Positions 46,432-55,768 of a stretch of 64,000 bases of DNA are shown here, piece by piece. Numbering within the stretch: position 1 is the first letter of the stretch; each line of letters begins with the position of its first letter. Location of the stretch: positions 124,001-188,000 of the forward strand of contig CAWINT010000013.1 of the NCBI GenBank assembly GCA_963837515.1, given 5' to 3'. The DNA is from RYN-230 sp963837515. GTDB taxonomy: Bacteria > Actinomycetota > Actinomycetes > Streptosporangiales > Streptosporangiaceae. The position numbers and the translations under genes were made by a program. The notes beneath the pieces were generated by a model. It was not told the origin of the DNA and made no database searches. It saw only the letters and a program-made list of their open reading frames with translations.

Positions 46432-47169
46432 ATGCCGACGCGCCTGGTCCACCTCGTGGTGGACGCCGCCGACCCGGCCGGGCTGGCCCGGTTCTGGGCC
46501 AGCGCCCTGGACTGGGTGATCGCGGATGAGACCGCCGAGGAGGTCGACGTGTGGCCGGCCGGGTACCACTACCCGGGCCCGGCCGCCGTGCCGCTGGTCT
46601 TCGTCCCGGTCCCCGAGCCCAAGACCGGCAAGAACCGGGTACACCTGGATCTGGCCGCCGCGTCCCTGGAGCACCAGGCGGCGCTGGTGGGCCGACTGCG
46701 GGAACTCGGCGCCCGGCCGGCCGACATCGGCCAGGGCGACGTGCCGTGGGTGGTGCTGGCCGACCCGGAGGGCAACGAGTTCTGCGTGCTGGAACCGCGC
46801 GAGGTCTACGCCGGGACCGGCCCCGTGGCCGCGATCCTGATCGACTGCGCCGACCCGGCCGGGCTGGCCCAGTTCTGGGCCGAAGCGGCGGGCTGGCCGG
46901 TGGCCTACGCCGAGGCGCACATCTGCGGGCTCCGCTCGCCCGCCGGGACCGGGCCGTACCTGGAGTTCCTCCGGAGCGACGACCGTAAACAGGTGAAGGA
47001 CCGGCTGCATCCGGACGTGGCACCGCACCGCGGCGAGGACCCCGCCGCCGAGGTGGCCCGGCTGCGCCGGCTGGGCGCCGTCCCCGCCGACGTCGGCCAG
47101 GGCGACGTGTCCTGGACGGTGCTGGCCGACCCGGAAGGCAACGAGTTCTGCGTCCTGTCCCCCCGGTGA
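46432..47169 (+). CDS. VOC/glyoxalase-superfamily protein, two domains
   Basis: 245 residues from ATG 46432. There are two tandem copies of a VOC-type half (HLVVDAADPAGLARFWASAL and ILIDCADPAGLAQFWAEAAG), each ending VLADPEGNEFCVL. Actinomycete proteins of this kind fold like glyoxalase I; most have no known substrate. The conserved metal-binding His/Glu positions are only partly evident, so a catalytic role is uncertain. Confidence 0.82.
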   Translation: MPTRLVHLVVDAADPAGLARFWASALDWVIADETAEEVDVWPAGYHYPGPAAVPLVFVPVPEPKTGKNRVHLDLAAASLEHQAALVGRLRELGARPADIGQGDVPWVVLADPEGNEFCVLEPREVYAGTGPVAAILIDCADPAGLAQFWAEAAGWPVAYAEAHICGLRSPAGTGPYLEFLRSDDRKQVKDRLHPDVAPHRGEDPAAEVARLRRLGAVPADVGQGDVSWTVLADPEGNEFCVLSPR

Positions 47170-47326
47170 GCCGGTGCCCGCGGACGGTAATGTGATGCTG
47201 AGCGGATAGTAACGCCGCGGTACCGGAAGATGACCGAGCCTCACCCCTGCGGGGGAGGCGGAGGCGGTACCGGGCGATGCTACCCTGCATCCGACCCAAC
47301 GCCGGATCGTGGCTGGAGCCGAGTAA

Positions 47327-47866
47327 ATGCAGGAACGCACCCTCGTCATCGTCAAGCCGGACGCCTACACCCGCGGCCTGACGGGCACCATCCTGTCCCG
47401 TCTGGAACAGCGGGGCCTGACGGTGGAGGCGATCCGGGTGTCACGCAACGAGACCGGCATCGTCGAGGACCACTACCCGCGCTCGGAGGACTGGCTGGCC
47501 ACCGTGGGCCAGAAGACGCTGGACGACTACGCCCGGCAGGGCCTGTCCGCCCGGGAGCGGCTGGGCACCGACGACCCGGTGGAGATCGGCCGCCGGGTAC
47601 GCGCCTGGCTGACCCAGTTCATGCTCAGTGCGCCGGTCGTGCCGATGGTGATCTCCGGGAACCGGGCGATCCAGACCGTGCGCAAGCTCGTCGGCGCCAC
47701 CCTGCCGGTGGACGCCGCGCCCGGCACCATCCGCGGTGACTTCAGCTCGGACTCCCCCGACCTGGCCAACGCCGAGCAGCGGCCGGTGCGCAACCTGGTA
47801 CACGCCTCCGGCGACCCGGAGGAGGCGGCCCGCGAGATCAAGCTCTGGTTCCCCGCGCTGAGCTGA
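47327..47866 (+). CDS. nucleoside diphosphate kinase-like protein, extended
   Basis: 179 residues against about 137 for a standard NDK. The start (TLVIVKPDAYTRG) and the active-site segment RPVRNLVHASGDPEEA (catalytic His159) are present. An extra helical stretch of about 40 residues (roughly 50-97) replaces the short connecting region of normal enzymes. It probably still transfers phosphate between nucleotides, but oligomer contacts should differ. Whether it is the housekeeping enzyme cannot be told. Two hairpin-forming repeats follow. Confidence 0.8.
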   Translation: MQERTLVIVKPDAYTRGLTGTILSRLEQRGLTVEAIRVSRNETGIVEDHYPRSEDWLATVGQKTLDDYARQGLSARERLGTDDPVEIGRRVRAWLTQFMLSAPVVPMVISGNRAIQTVRKLVGATLPVDAAPGTIRGDFSSDSPDLANAEQRPVRNLVHASGDPEEAAREIKLWFPALS

Positions 47867-47965
47867 CCGCCCCCCGGGCCTCCCGGCCACCGGGGCCCGC
47901 CGCGCCCGGGGCCCGCCGCGCCCGGGGCCCGCCGCGCCCAGCGAGCCGGCGCCGGGCGCCCCTCC

Positions 47966-48084
47966 GCGGTGGGTTGAGACCCGTATCTGGCACCAACCCA
48001 CCGCACAGACACCCGCAGCCGCGCACGCCCACCTTGCGCGGTGAGTTCAGACCCCTATACGGCATCAACCCACCACACAGACAC
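47966..48084 (+). repeat. two 47-bp imperfect direct repeats, each with a dyad
   Basis: Copies at 47966-48012 and 48038-48084 share most bases and end cacagacac. In the first, GGTGGGTT and AACCCACC form an 8-bp stem with a 19-base loop; the second has one mismatch. They lie in the 360-base gap after the NDK gene, preceded by three copies of a cgcgcccggggcccgc-like unit (about 47895-47940). Confidence 0.7.
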
Positions 48085-48229
48085 GGTGGCATGACGGCGG
48101 GGCCGACGTTGGCCGCCGCCCCGTCCCGCCACCCCGTAATCCCGCCCCCGTAATCCCGCTGCCCCGTCTTCCAGCCGCCCCGGCAGCCAAGGTGCGGACG
48201 AGCACACTGGCACGAGAAACGGCGAGGGC

Positions 48230-48897
48230 ATGGACGACGGCCCGCGCAGCAAGGCCCGGGGCACGCATCTGGACGATGGAAGCGCCGACGAGCCGCGCCT
48301 GGAGATGGGTGAAGCGGCCGTCATCCTGCAGCAGGCGCAGCTGACGGCCGAACACGAGTTCCGGCCCGGTCACCGGGCCCGCTTCCTCGTCTGGGGACTG
48401 GCCCTGCTGATCGGGTACGGCACGATGTGGCTGCAGGTCCGCGGGCAGCGTCCGTTCCACGGGCCCAATTCCGCCGCGTTCGCCGCGCTCACCCTGCTCG
48501 CGGTCGGGGCGGGCGTCGCGACCGCGCTCCAGACGCGGGCCGAAAGCGGCGTCGGCGGGCGGTCCGCGCGGCGGCAGCGGATCCACCTGCTGGGTCTCCT
48601 CATCGGCCTCGCGGGATGTTCGGCTTGGAGGGGGCGCTGGCCCGGGCCGGCGCCAGCCGGGCCGTGATCGGCGTGTTCGAAGCGGCGGCGCCGATCCTGG
48701 TGGCGGGCCTGATTTACCTGGCCGGCAGTGCCCTGCGGCTGAACTGGCCGCTGTCCGGCCTGGGCATCTGGCTGGTCGCCGTGGCCGCCGGGGGCGCGTT
48801 CGCCGGCCCGGTCGGCGTCTGGGCGGTCGGCGCGCTGGCCGGCGGCCTGGCATTCCTGCTCATGGCGGCCATCGGGCCGCGGCTGCGGCCCTCATGA
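48230..48897 (+). pseudogene. small membrane protein, one frameshift
   Basis: The first part (MDDGPRSKARGTHL through LLGLLIGLAG) has two hydrophobic segments. Near 48617 the frame must change to continue as MFGLEGALARAGASRAV, followed by three more segments and LRPS, stopping at 48897. Adding one G to a GGG run restores it. The stop overlaps the winged-helix gene as ATGA. Small membrane proteins coupled to a winged-helix regulator are common in actinomycetes; the function is unknown. Confidence 0.68.
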
Positions 48898-49208
48898 GCA
48901 ACGATGAACTCGACCCGGTGATCCACGCGCCAGCCCGGTTGCGCATCGTCGTGACGCTCGCCGCGCTGGGTGAAGGCGACAACCTCTCCTTCACCCGGCT
49001 GCAGGACCTGATCGGGCTGACCGCGGGCAACCTCATCACCCACCTGCGCAAACTTGACGAGGCCGGCTATGTGGTCACCGAGAAGAAAGGCCGCGGAGTC
49101 ACCGCGCGGACCTCGGTCGCGCTGACCGGCCGCGGGCGGGACGCGCTCGGGCACTACAAGTCGGTGCTGCGGCAACTGCTGGACACGGACGGCTCGGTCG
49201 CCCGGTGA
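48894..49208 (+). CDS. winged-helix transcriptional regulator (MarR/ArsR-like)
   Basis: 104 residues. The pattern LRIVVTLAALGEGDNLSFTRLQDLIGLTAGNLITHLRKLDEAGYV is a winged helix; the wing follows as EKKGRGVTARTSVALTGRG. It belongs to the small single-domain family of PadR/MarR-like HTH proteins often coded with a membrane protein, which is the coupled gene just upstream. It probably represses its own operon (inference). Confidence 0.82.
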   Translation: MSNDELDPVIHAPARLRIVVTLAALGEGDNLSFTRLQDLIGLTAGNLITHLRKLDEAGYVVTEKKGRGVTARTSVALTGRGRDALGHYKSVLRQLLDTDGSVAR

Positions 49209-49318
49209 CTTTATTTAAAAGTCATAAAAACCGTTCTGCAGGTCTTTGACGAGGTTCGTCCGTGGACGATGCTGGCGTGCGGTGGTAGCGCCGACGCTAC
49301 GAAGAGGATGGACCGCCC

Positions 49319-51310
49319 ATGAACCTGCGCAACCTCACCCACCTCGTCCGCCGCCCGGCGGGCGCCACCGGTGTGCTGATCGGGGCTCTCGCCCTGGCCA
49401 GCGCGATCCCGGCCGCCCCCGCCTTAGCCGCCACGGCCCACACCAGCACGCCCGCCCACACCAGCACGCCCGCCCACACCAGCACGCCCGCCCACACCAG
49501 CACGGCCGCCCACGCCAGCTCCGCGGGCCGCGCCGCCGGGACCGCCGCCGCGCCGGTCAGCCCGGCCCCGCACCTGGCCGGCGCGCCGGACTTCGGCCCG
49601 AACGTGTACGTGTTCACCCCGGACATGCCGCAGAGCCAGATCCAGGCGACAGTCAACGCCATCGCCGCCCAGCAGGTGCCCAACCAGTTCGGCACCCAGC
49701 GGTACGCGCTGCTGTTCGAGCCGGGGACCTACGGTTCCGCCGCCGACCCGCTGACCTTCCAGGTCGGCTACTACACCGAGGTCGCCGGGCTCGGCAGCTC
49801 ACCCAAGGACGTCACGATCAACGGCACCATCGATGTCTACAACCAGTGTTTCCCGACCACCGACGGGAGCACCAACTGCATCGCGCTGGACAACTTCTGG
49901 CGCTCGCTGTCCAACCTGACCATCAACATCGCCGGGCAGACCGGCTGCCAGTCCGGCACCGACTTCTGGGCGGTGTCCCAGGCGGCGCCGATGCGCCGGG
50001 TGAACGTCACCGGCGGCAGCCTGTCGCTGATGGACTACTGCTCGGCCGGCCCGCAGTACGCCAGCGGCGGGTTCATCGCCGACTCGGCGTTCTCCGGCGG
50101 CACCGTGATCAACGGCTCGCAGCAGCAGTTCCTGGTGCGCAATAGCAACCTCGACGGGTGGAGCAACGGGGTGTGGAACCAGGTCTTCTCCGGCGACCTC
50201 GGGGCCCCGCCGACCAGCTTCCCGCCGGTGAACGGGGTGGGGCCGTACACCACGCTGGCCACGAGCCCGGTGACCGAGGAAGAACCGTTCCTGCAGGGCG
50301 ACCCGGCCGGTGGATTCAGCGTCTTCGTGCCGGCCGTGCAGCATGACTCCGCGGGCACCAGCTGGCAGGCCGGCCCAGCCGCGGGCACGTCGGTGCCGCT
50401 CAGCCGGTTCTTCATCGCGACACCCGCCACCCCCGTGCTGGCCATCGACGCCGCGCTGGCGCTGGGCCGTGACCTGATCCTCACGCCCGGCGTCTACGAT
50501 CTGAAGGCGCCGATCGTGGTCAGCCGGCCGAAAACCATCGTCCTCGGGCTCGGCTTCCCGACCTTGGTGCCGCAGTACGGCACCCCCGCCATGCAGGTGC
50601 TGAGCGTGCCGGGCGTGAAGCTGTCCGGGATGATCTTCGATGCCGGGCCGGTGAAATCCCCGGTGCTGCTCCAGGTCGGCGGCCCGCTCGGCGCCCGGAC
50701 CGGGAACTCGGCCGACCCCACCCTGGTGCAGGACGTGTTCTTCCGCATCGGCGGGGCCACCGCCGGCTCCGCCGCCACCAGCCTCGTGGTGAACAGTTCC
50801 GACGTCATCCTGGACGACATCTGGGCGTGGCGCGCGGACCACGGGGCCGGGGCGGGCTGGACGGCCAACACCGCGGCCACCGGCCTGGTGGTGCACGGCA
50901 ATGACGTCACCGCGTACGGCCTGGCCGTCGAGCACTACCAGAAGACCGAGGTCGTCTGGACCGGCCAGCACGGCGAGGACATCTTCTTCCAGAACGAGAT
51001 GCCCTACGACCCGCCGTCCCAGGCCGCCTGGATGTCCGGGCCGGCCACGGACGGCTACCCCGCGTTCCGGGTGACCTCCGCGGCCAGCGGCTTCACCGGG
51101 TACGGGATGGGCAGCTACTGCTACTTCGACCAGGGCGTGGACATCCACGCGGCCACGGCCTTCGCCGTGCCCACCTCCGGCATCGCGCTGCACGACGTGT
51201 TCACCCGGTTCCTGAACGGCTCGGGTGGCATCGATCACGTCGTCAACGACACCGGCGCGGCGGTGAACGCGGCCAACCCGGGCCCGAGCGACGTGGTCAG
51301 CTACCCCTGA
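49319..51310 (+). CDS. large secreted protein, probable beta-helix fold
   Basis: 663 residues. A signal peptide (GATGVLIGALALASAIPAA) is followed by a linker with four THTSTPA-like repeats from an 18-bp tandem repeat. The mature part has regular short strands (NLTINIAG, MRRVNVTGG, SVPGVKLSGMIFDAG, SSDVILDDIWAW), suggesting a parallel beta-helix as in polysaccharide-acting enzymes. Actinomycete relatives are often loosely annotated as coagulation factor 5/8 or adenylyl cyclase, which does not define a function. ATG 49319 has GAGGATGG about 10 bases upstream. Confidence 0.75.
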   Translation: MNLRNLTHLVRRPAGATGVLIGALALASAIPAAPALAATAHTSTPAHTSTPAHTSTPAHTSTAAHASSAGRAAGTAAAPVSPAPHLAGAPDFGPNVYVFTPDMPQSQIQATVNAIAAQQVPNQFGTQRYALLFEPGTYGSAADPLTFQVGYYTEVAGLGSSPKDVTINGTIDVYNQCFPTTDGSTNCIALDNFWRSLSNLTINIAGQTGCQSGTDFWAVSQAAPMRRVNVTGGSLSLMDYCSAGPQYASGGFIADSAFSGGTVINGSQQQFLVRNSNLDGWSNGVWNQVFSGDLGAPPTSFPPVNGVGPYTTLATSPVTEEEPFLQGDPAGGFSVFVPAVQHDSAGTSWQAGPAAGTSVPLSRFFIATPATPVLAIDAALALGRDLILTPGVYDLKAPIVVSRPKTIVLGLGFPTLVPQYGTPAMQVLSVPGVKLSGMIFDAGPVKSPVLLQVGGPLGARTGNSADPTLVQDVFFRIGGATAGSAATSLVVNSSDVILDDIWAWRADHGAGAGWTANTAATGLVVHGNDVTAYGLAVEHYQKTEVVWTGQHGEDIFFQNEMPYDPPSQAAWMSGPATDGYPAFRVTSAASGFTGYGMGSYCYFDQGVDIHAATAFAVPTSGIALHDVFTRFLNGSGGIDHVVNDTGAAVNAANPGPSDVVSYP

Positions 51311-51318
51311 GACAGCAC

Positions 51319-52500
51319 CTATCTCCCGGGTGGCACATCCGCCCCGCCCGCGGCACGCCCGCGGGCGGGGCGGCCACGTTCCCATCGGTGCAGCAGCAGC
51401 CACAGCAGGCCCAGGACCGCGGCGAAGGCAGGCAGCCAAAGCAGGCGTTGAGCAATCCAAACGGCCCCTGACGGTGCGGTGACCAGCCCGGGCGCGCGGC
51501 CGAGCGCCAGCCCGGCGGCGGTCACCGCGACCAGCGCCGACTGGTGCCAGAGGAACAGCGTCATCGCCGACAGGTTGGCCGTGGCGACCGCCGCCCAGGC
51601 CAGCGGGCGGCGCATCAGGCGGGTCAGCGCGGGGCGGAGCAGGAGCGCCAGCCCGCACTGCGCCACGCCGAAGGTGACCGCGGCCAGGGTGGGCGGGTTC
51701 AGGTTGGAGATGGCCGCGCCGTTGACCCCGACCATGCTGGCCGGGTACCCAGCCCCCGCGATGAGCCCGGCGGTGGCGGCCGCGCCACCGGCCAGCAGCG
51801 CCGCCGGGGCCTTCCAGCCGCGCAGCGCGCCACCCGCCCAGGCCGCACCGAGCAGGTACGGCACCAGCCAGCCGGCCCCGAGGTTGATCCAGCCCAGCCA
51901 GCCTGGGGCGCCTAGGCCGTACCGGGCCAGGTCCACCCCGGCCACCACCGCGGCGGGCAGCACCGCGGCGGCCGCACCCAGCCGGCCGACCAGCGCCCGG
52001 GCCAGCGGGGTCAGCGCGGTCAGCCCGGCGAACACGGCCAGGAACCAGAGCGGGTCGAGCACCAGGGTGAGCACGGTGCGGATCGTCCCGGCCGGGACGC
52101 CGCCGAGCGCCAGCGCGAGCGTGACCGGGATCCACACGGCCGCCAGCAGGGCCACCGGCCGGCTCAGCCGGGCCAGCCGACGGCCAAGCCAGCGCAGGTA
52201 GGGCCCGCGGTAGCTGCGCACCGCGGCGTAGCCGCCGACCAGGAAGAACACGGCCAGGGTCTGGAAGATCCAGGTCACCGGCGCGAGTGCGGGCATGGTG
52301 GCCAGCGGGCTGGCGTCGCGCAGCCCGGAACCGGTCCCGCCGGGAGTCAGCACCAGCGCGGTTACCAGCCAGTGGCCGAGGATGACGCCGCCGATGGCCA
52401 GCGCGCGAAGCGCGTCGACGCTGCGGTCGCGGCCGGGCGGGGTGGCGGCCTCGATCCGGGCGGCCAGGGCCACCGGCCGGGGGACGCTGGCGACGTTCAC
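51319..52500 (-). CDS. acyltransferase-3 family membrane protein
   Basis: 393 residues with about ten hydrophobic segments. The N-terminus RSVDALRALAIGGVILGHWLV is the acyltransferase-3 signature (R, D-LR, H). The family moves acyl groups onto sugars or lipids at the membrane, for example in polyketide, exopolysaccharide or cell-wall modification. Start GTG 52500 overlaps the stop of the upstream hydrolase gene (GTGA), so the two are co-translated. Substrate unknown. Confidence 0.83.
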   Translation of the reverse strand: MNVASVPRPVALAARIEAATPPGRDRSVDALRALAIGGVILGHWLVTALVLTPGGTGSGLRDASPLATMPALAPVTWIFQTLAVFFLVGGYAAVRSYRGPYLRWLGRRLARLSRPVALLAAVWIPVTLALALGGVPAGTIRTVLTLVLDPLWFLAVFAGLTALTPLARALVGRLGAAAAVLPAAVVAGVDLARYGLGAPGWLGWINLGAGWLVPYLLGAAWAGGALRGWKAPAALLAGGAAATAGLIAGAGYPASMVGVNGAAISNLNPPTLAAVTFGVAQCGLALLLRPALTRLMRRPLAWAAVATANLSAMTLFLWHQSALVAVTAAGLALGRAPGLVTAPSGAVWIAQRLLWLPAFAAVLGLLWLLLHRWERGRPARGRAAGGADVPPGR

Positions 52501-53570
52501 CGGGTCACCCGCCCGGGCTCGCCGAGGGCGATGTAGGCCAGGTTACGCAGCGACCGGCTGCCCGGGCTCAGGTAGCCACTGTGCCCGCTGTCCCCGCAGC
52601 CGAACGGCCGGGCGCCGAAGGACGGGGTGGTGGGGTCGGCGCTGAAGCCGAGCCCGAGGAGGCGGGCGTGCGGCACGTACCGGATCCAGTCGCCCGTTTC
52701 CCGCCCCGCCCAGACCCGGGCGGTGGTGTGCAGCGACCGCACCGAGGACGTGTCCATCCCCGGGCTCCCGTACACCGCGATGTCGGTGACCGGCAGGTGC
52801 GGCGCGGCCAGCCCGCACAGCACCGAGCCGTAGCTGTGGCACAGCAGCGCGACCTGGTCGCCGCGGCGGGTCAGGCCGGTGACCAGCGGGCGCAGTGCCC
52901 GGGCACCCTGGCGCGCGTCCCCCGAGCTGGCCACGGCCAGGCTGAGCAGGCGTGGCGTGCGGTAGCCGAGCCAGGCGACGACCGCCAGCCGGGTACCGGG
53001 GTCCAGCCACCGCGCCTCGGCCGCCAGGGCCTGCGCCCCGCCCTGCGGCGACGCCGGGCCCCGCGAGGCGAACGTGGCCAGCGTCGTGTCCGAGCCGGGC
53101 ACCAGGATGGCCACCCGCCGCGCGGTGGCCAGGTCGCCGAGCACCTCGACCGCCTCTCCCTGGCCGGCGGCGTCGAAGCCGAGCAGGTGCCGCCCGCGCA
53201 GCGCGCGGAGCTGGGCGGCGAGCGGGTGGTCGCCGGACCGGGCGGCTGTGGCGGTGGCGGTGGCGAGGGCCCGCGCGGTGGCGGCGTAGCGGGCGGACAG
53301 TGCCTGCGGGGTGAGGGCGGGCAGCGTCACCGGCGGGTCTGGCGGGGACGCGGGGTTCACCGCCGCGGTCAGCGCGAGCACCGCCGACGCGGCCGCGGCG
53401 ACGGCAGCCACGCGGCGCAGTTTCCTGGGCCTGGTGCTAGGTGCGCGGCCGGCCGGTGCGCTACCGGGCGCAGTCCTGGCCGGTGCCGGTGCCGGTGCCG
53501 GTGCCGGTGCTGGTGCCGGTGTTGGTGCCGGTGTTGGTGCCGGTGCGGGTGCGGGTGCGGGCATGTTCAT
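52497..53570 (-). CDS. alpha/beta hydrolase (DUF1023 type), membrane-anchored
   Basis: 357 residues. The first 40 are a Pro-Ala repeat from a (gccggt)n-like tract at 53479-53563, followed by one hydrophobic anchor (VAAVAAAASAVLALTAAV). The catalytic core has the nucleophile elbow LCHSYGSVLC; an Asp/His pair is likely in YGSPGMD and CGDSGHSGYL. This is the DUF1023 pattern of actinobacterial cell-surface hydrolases. Coupled to the acyltransferase gene, it may remove the group that the partner adds (inference). The repeat-rich start makes the exact N-terminus uncertain. Confidence 0.8.
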   Translation of the reverse strand: MNMPAPAPAPAPTPAPTPAPAPAPAPAPAPARTAPGSAPAGRAPSTRPRKLRRVAAVAAAASAVLALTAAVNPASPPDPPVTLPALTPQALSARYAATARALATATATAARSGDHPLAAQLRALRGRHLLGFDAAGQGEAVEVLGDLATARRVAILVPGSDTTLATFASRGPASPQGGAQALAAEARWLDPGTRLAVVAWLGYRTPRLLSLAVASSGDARQGARALRPLVTGLTRRGDQVALLCHSYGSVLCGLAAPHLPVTDIAVYGSPGMDTSSVRSLHTTARVWAGRETGDWIRYVPHARLLGLGFSADPTTPSFGARPFGCGDSGHSGYLSPGSRSLRNLAYIALGEPGRVTR

Positions 53571-53810
53571 GGCGGGCCCCTCTCCTGGGCGCGGCTGCTG
53601 GCCAGGAAGTTACGGGCCGGGCCGTGTCGCAGTCGTCACGCTGCGGAGCCGACCCCGGACTGCCCCGCCGGTACCCTGTCGTCCGCGCACCCGCCGCCCG
53701 CGGACCGCGGGCTGGCCGCCGCGACGGGACCTCCCCCTACCGGGGTAGGGGGTGACAGATGGCTCCGCAGCGTCATGAAGGACCGGCCGTGCCGCGCCTA
53801 CGCTGAGGTC

Positions 53811-55112
53811 ATGAGCCCTGGTGATCGGCTGCCGCTGCGCTTGACCGCTGCCGCCGCCGGCCTGCGGTCGCGGCTGACCGCGCTGGTCAACGAGGCGGTC
53901 ACCGAGGGGGTCACTGACCCGCCGACCCCGCGCCCGCACTGGCTGCAGCGCGGGCCGCTCGACCTGGTGCTGGTGGCCGATCTGATCGTGGGGGCCATCT
54001 GCCTCGGCACCACGGTGTCCTGGCTGGACAACGTGAACGCCCAGCACGGCGGACATTTCAGCCCGGGGATGCTGGCGCTGTTCGCGTTCGCGGTCAGCGT
54101 GCCGATGCTGCTTCGCAACCGGTTCCCGGCCCAGGCCTGGCTGATCTCCGCGGCTGCGCTGGCCTGGACGTCGCTGGCGATCGGGCCCCACTCGCTGTCG
54201 TCAGCCGTCTACCTGCCCGGGGGCGTGCTGGTCTACATGCTGTGCCTGTACGCGATCGCGGTCCGCTGCCGGGCCTGGTTCGTGATCGCCGCGGCCGCGG
54301 TCACCCTGGTCGGCGCGGTCGTCATCGACCCGCGGACCGGCGTGGGCTCGATCCTGGCGGCCATCCCGCTGCTGGCCGGGGTGATCGTCCGGTCCCGCCG
54401 GAGCAGCCGGACCGCGCTGGCCCAGCAGGCCCGCCGGCACGAGGGCGAGCGGGCGCTGCTCGAAGAGCGCCAGCGCATCGCCCGGGAGCTGCACGACGTC
54501 GTCGCCCACCATATGTCGGTCATCGCGATCCAGGCCGAGGCCGCCCCGCGCAAGGTCCCGGACCCACCGCCCGAACTCGTCGAGAGCTTCACCGAGATCC
54601 GGGCCAGCGCGCTGACCGGGCTGACCGAACTGCGCCGGCTGCTTGGCGTGCTGCGCAGCAGTGACGCGGACCGGGCGCCCCAGCCGGGCCTGGGCGAGCT
54701 GGCCGGGCTGCTGGACTCGGCGCGCAGCGGCGGGGTCGGCGTCACCACCGCGGTGAGCGGCACCGCCCGGGCCCTGCCGCCGGGCGTGGACCTGTCGGCC
54801 TACCGGATCGTGCAGGAGGCGCTGAGCAATGCCATGCGGCACGCCCCCGGCTCCGCCGTGCGCGTCGAGCTGGCCTACTTCCCTAGTTCCGTGGTGATCA
54901 AGGTGCGCAACGACCACCTGCCCGGCGGCCCGGCGCCGGGCACCGCTGACGGAGGCGCTGACGGCGGCGCAGGCGGCCACGGCATCATCGGGATGCGCGA
55001 GCGGGCCGCCATGCTCGGCGGCCAGCTGGACGCCGGCCCGACCGACGACGGTGGTTTCCTGGTCACCGCGACCCTGCCCGACCCGGAATGGCAACTGGAG
55101 GCCCGGCCGTGA
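53811..55112 (+). CDS. NarL-type sensor histidine kinase
   Basis: 433 residues from ATG 53811 with GAGG just upstream; ATG 53775 is possible. Four or five membrane segments (DLVLVADLIVGAICLG onward) form the input. The HisKA_3 motif RELHDVVAHHMSVIAIQAE carries the phospho-acceptor His. The ATP domain has an N-box EALSNAMRHAPG and a G box GHGIIGMRERAAMLGG. It senses an unknown signal and phosphorylates the response regulator next to it, which starts inside its stop (GTGA). Confidence 0.9.
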   Translation: MSPGDRLPLRLTAAAAGLRSRLTALVNEAVTEGVTDPPTPRPHWLQRGPLDLVLVADLIVGAICLGTTVSWLDNVNAQHGGHFSPGMLALFAFAVSVPMLLRNRFPAQAWLISAAALAWTSLAIGPHSLSSAVYLPGGVLVYMLCLYAIAVRCRAWFVIAAAAVTLVGAVVIDPRTGVGSILAAIPLLAGVIVRSRRSSRTALAQQARRHEGERALLEERQRIARELHDVVAHHMSVIAIQAEAAPRKVPDPPPELVESFTEIRASALTGLTELRRLLGVLRSSDADRAPQPGLGELAGLLDSARSGGVGVTTAVSGTARALPPGVDLSAYRIVQEALSNAMRHAPGSAVRVELAYFPSSVVIKVRNDHLPGGPAPGTADGGADGGAGGHGIIGMRERAAMLGGQLDAGPTDDGGFLVTATLPDPEWQLEARP

Positions 55113-55768
55113 CGATTCGCGTGGTCATCGCGGATGACCAGGGCATGGTGCGGTCCGGCTTCACCATCCTGCTGAACAGCGAGCCGGACATCGAAGTTGT
55201 CGGGGAAGCCGTCAACGGGCGGGAGGCCATCAGCCGGGCCGCGGACCTGCGGCCGGACGTGATCCTGATGGACGTGCGGATGCCGGTGCTGGACGGGCTG
55301 CAGGCCACCCGGGAGATCACCGCCGGCGACGGTGCGGCCAAGGTGCTCATGCTGACCACCTTCGACCTGGATGACTACGTGTACCAGGCATTGCGCTGGG
55401 GGGCCAGCGGCTTCCTGCTCAAGGACGCCTCGGCCGGTGAGCTCGCCGCCGCGGTCCGCATCGTCGCGGCCGGGGATGCCCTGCTGGCGCCCACCGTGAC
55501 CCGGCGCCTCATCGCCGAGTTCGCCCGGCTGGGCGCCCCGCGCGGCCCGCGCCGGGACCAGCTGCGGCGGCTGACCGAGCGGGAAACGGAGGTGCTGGCC
55601 CTGATCGCCCGGGGAATGTCCAACGCCGAGATCGCCGCCCAGCTGGTGGTGGCGGAGCAGACGGTCAAGACGCACGTCAGCCGGATCCTCACCAAGCTGG
55701 GGCTGCGGGACCGGGCCCAGGCGGTGGTGCTCGCCTACGAGACCGGGCTGGCCCAGCCGGGTGGCTGA
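55109..55768 (+). CDS. NarL/FixJ-family response regulator
   Basis: 219 residues. The receiver domain has acidic residues in IADDQ, the phospho-Asp in VILMDVRMPV (D54) and Lys in LLKDAS. The C-terminal LuxR-type helix-turn-helix is LTERETEVLALIARGMSNAE continuing to KTHVSRILTKLGL. It is the cognate partner of the upstream kinase and overlaps the CPBP gene by eight bases, so all three genes are translated together. Confidence 0.92.
   Translation: MTIRVVIADDQGMVRSGFTILLNSEPDIEVVGEAVNGREAISRAADLRPDVILMDVRMPVLDGLQATREITAGDGAAKVLMLTTFDLDDYVYQALRWGASGFLLKDASAGELAAAVRIVAAGDALLAPTVTRRLIAEFARLGAPRGPRRDQLRRLTERETEVLALIARGMSNAEIAAQLVVAEQTVKTHVSRILTKLGLRDRAQAVVLAYETGLAQPGG

Noticed and set aside
49799..52135. 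Long antisense open frame (about 780 codons) opposite the secreted protein gene
   Set aside because: It runs antisense to a motif-bearing gene into the acyltransferase gene in the wrong frame; no domain is recognisable.
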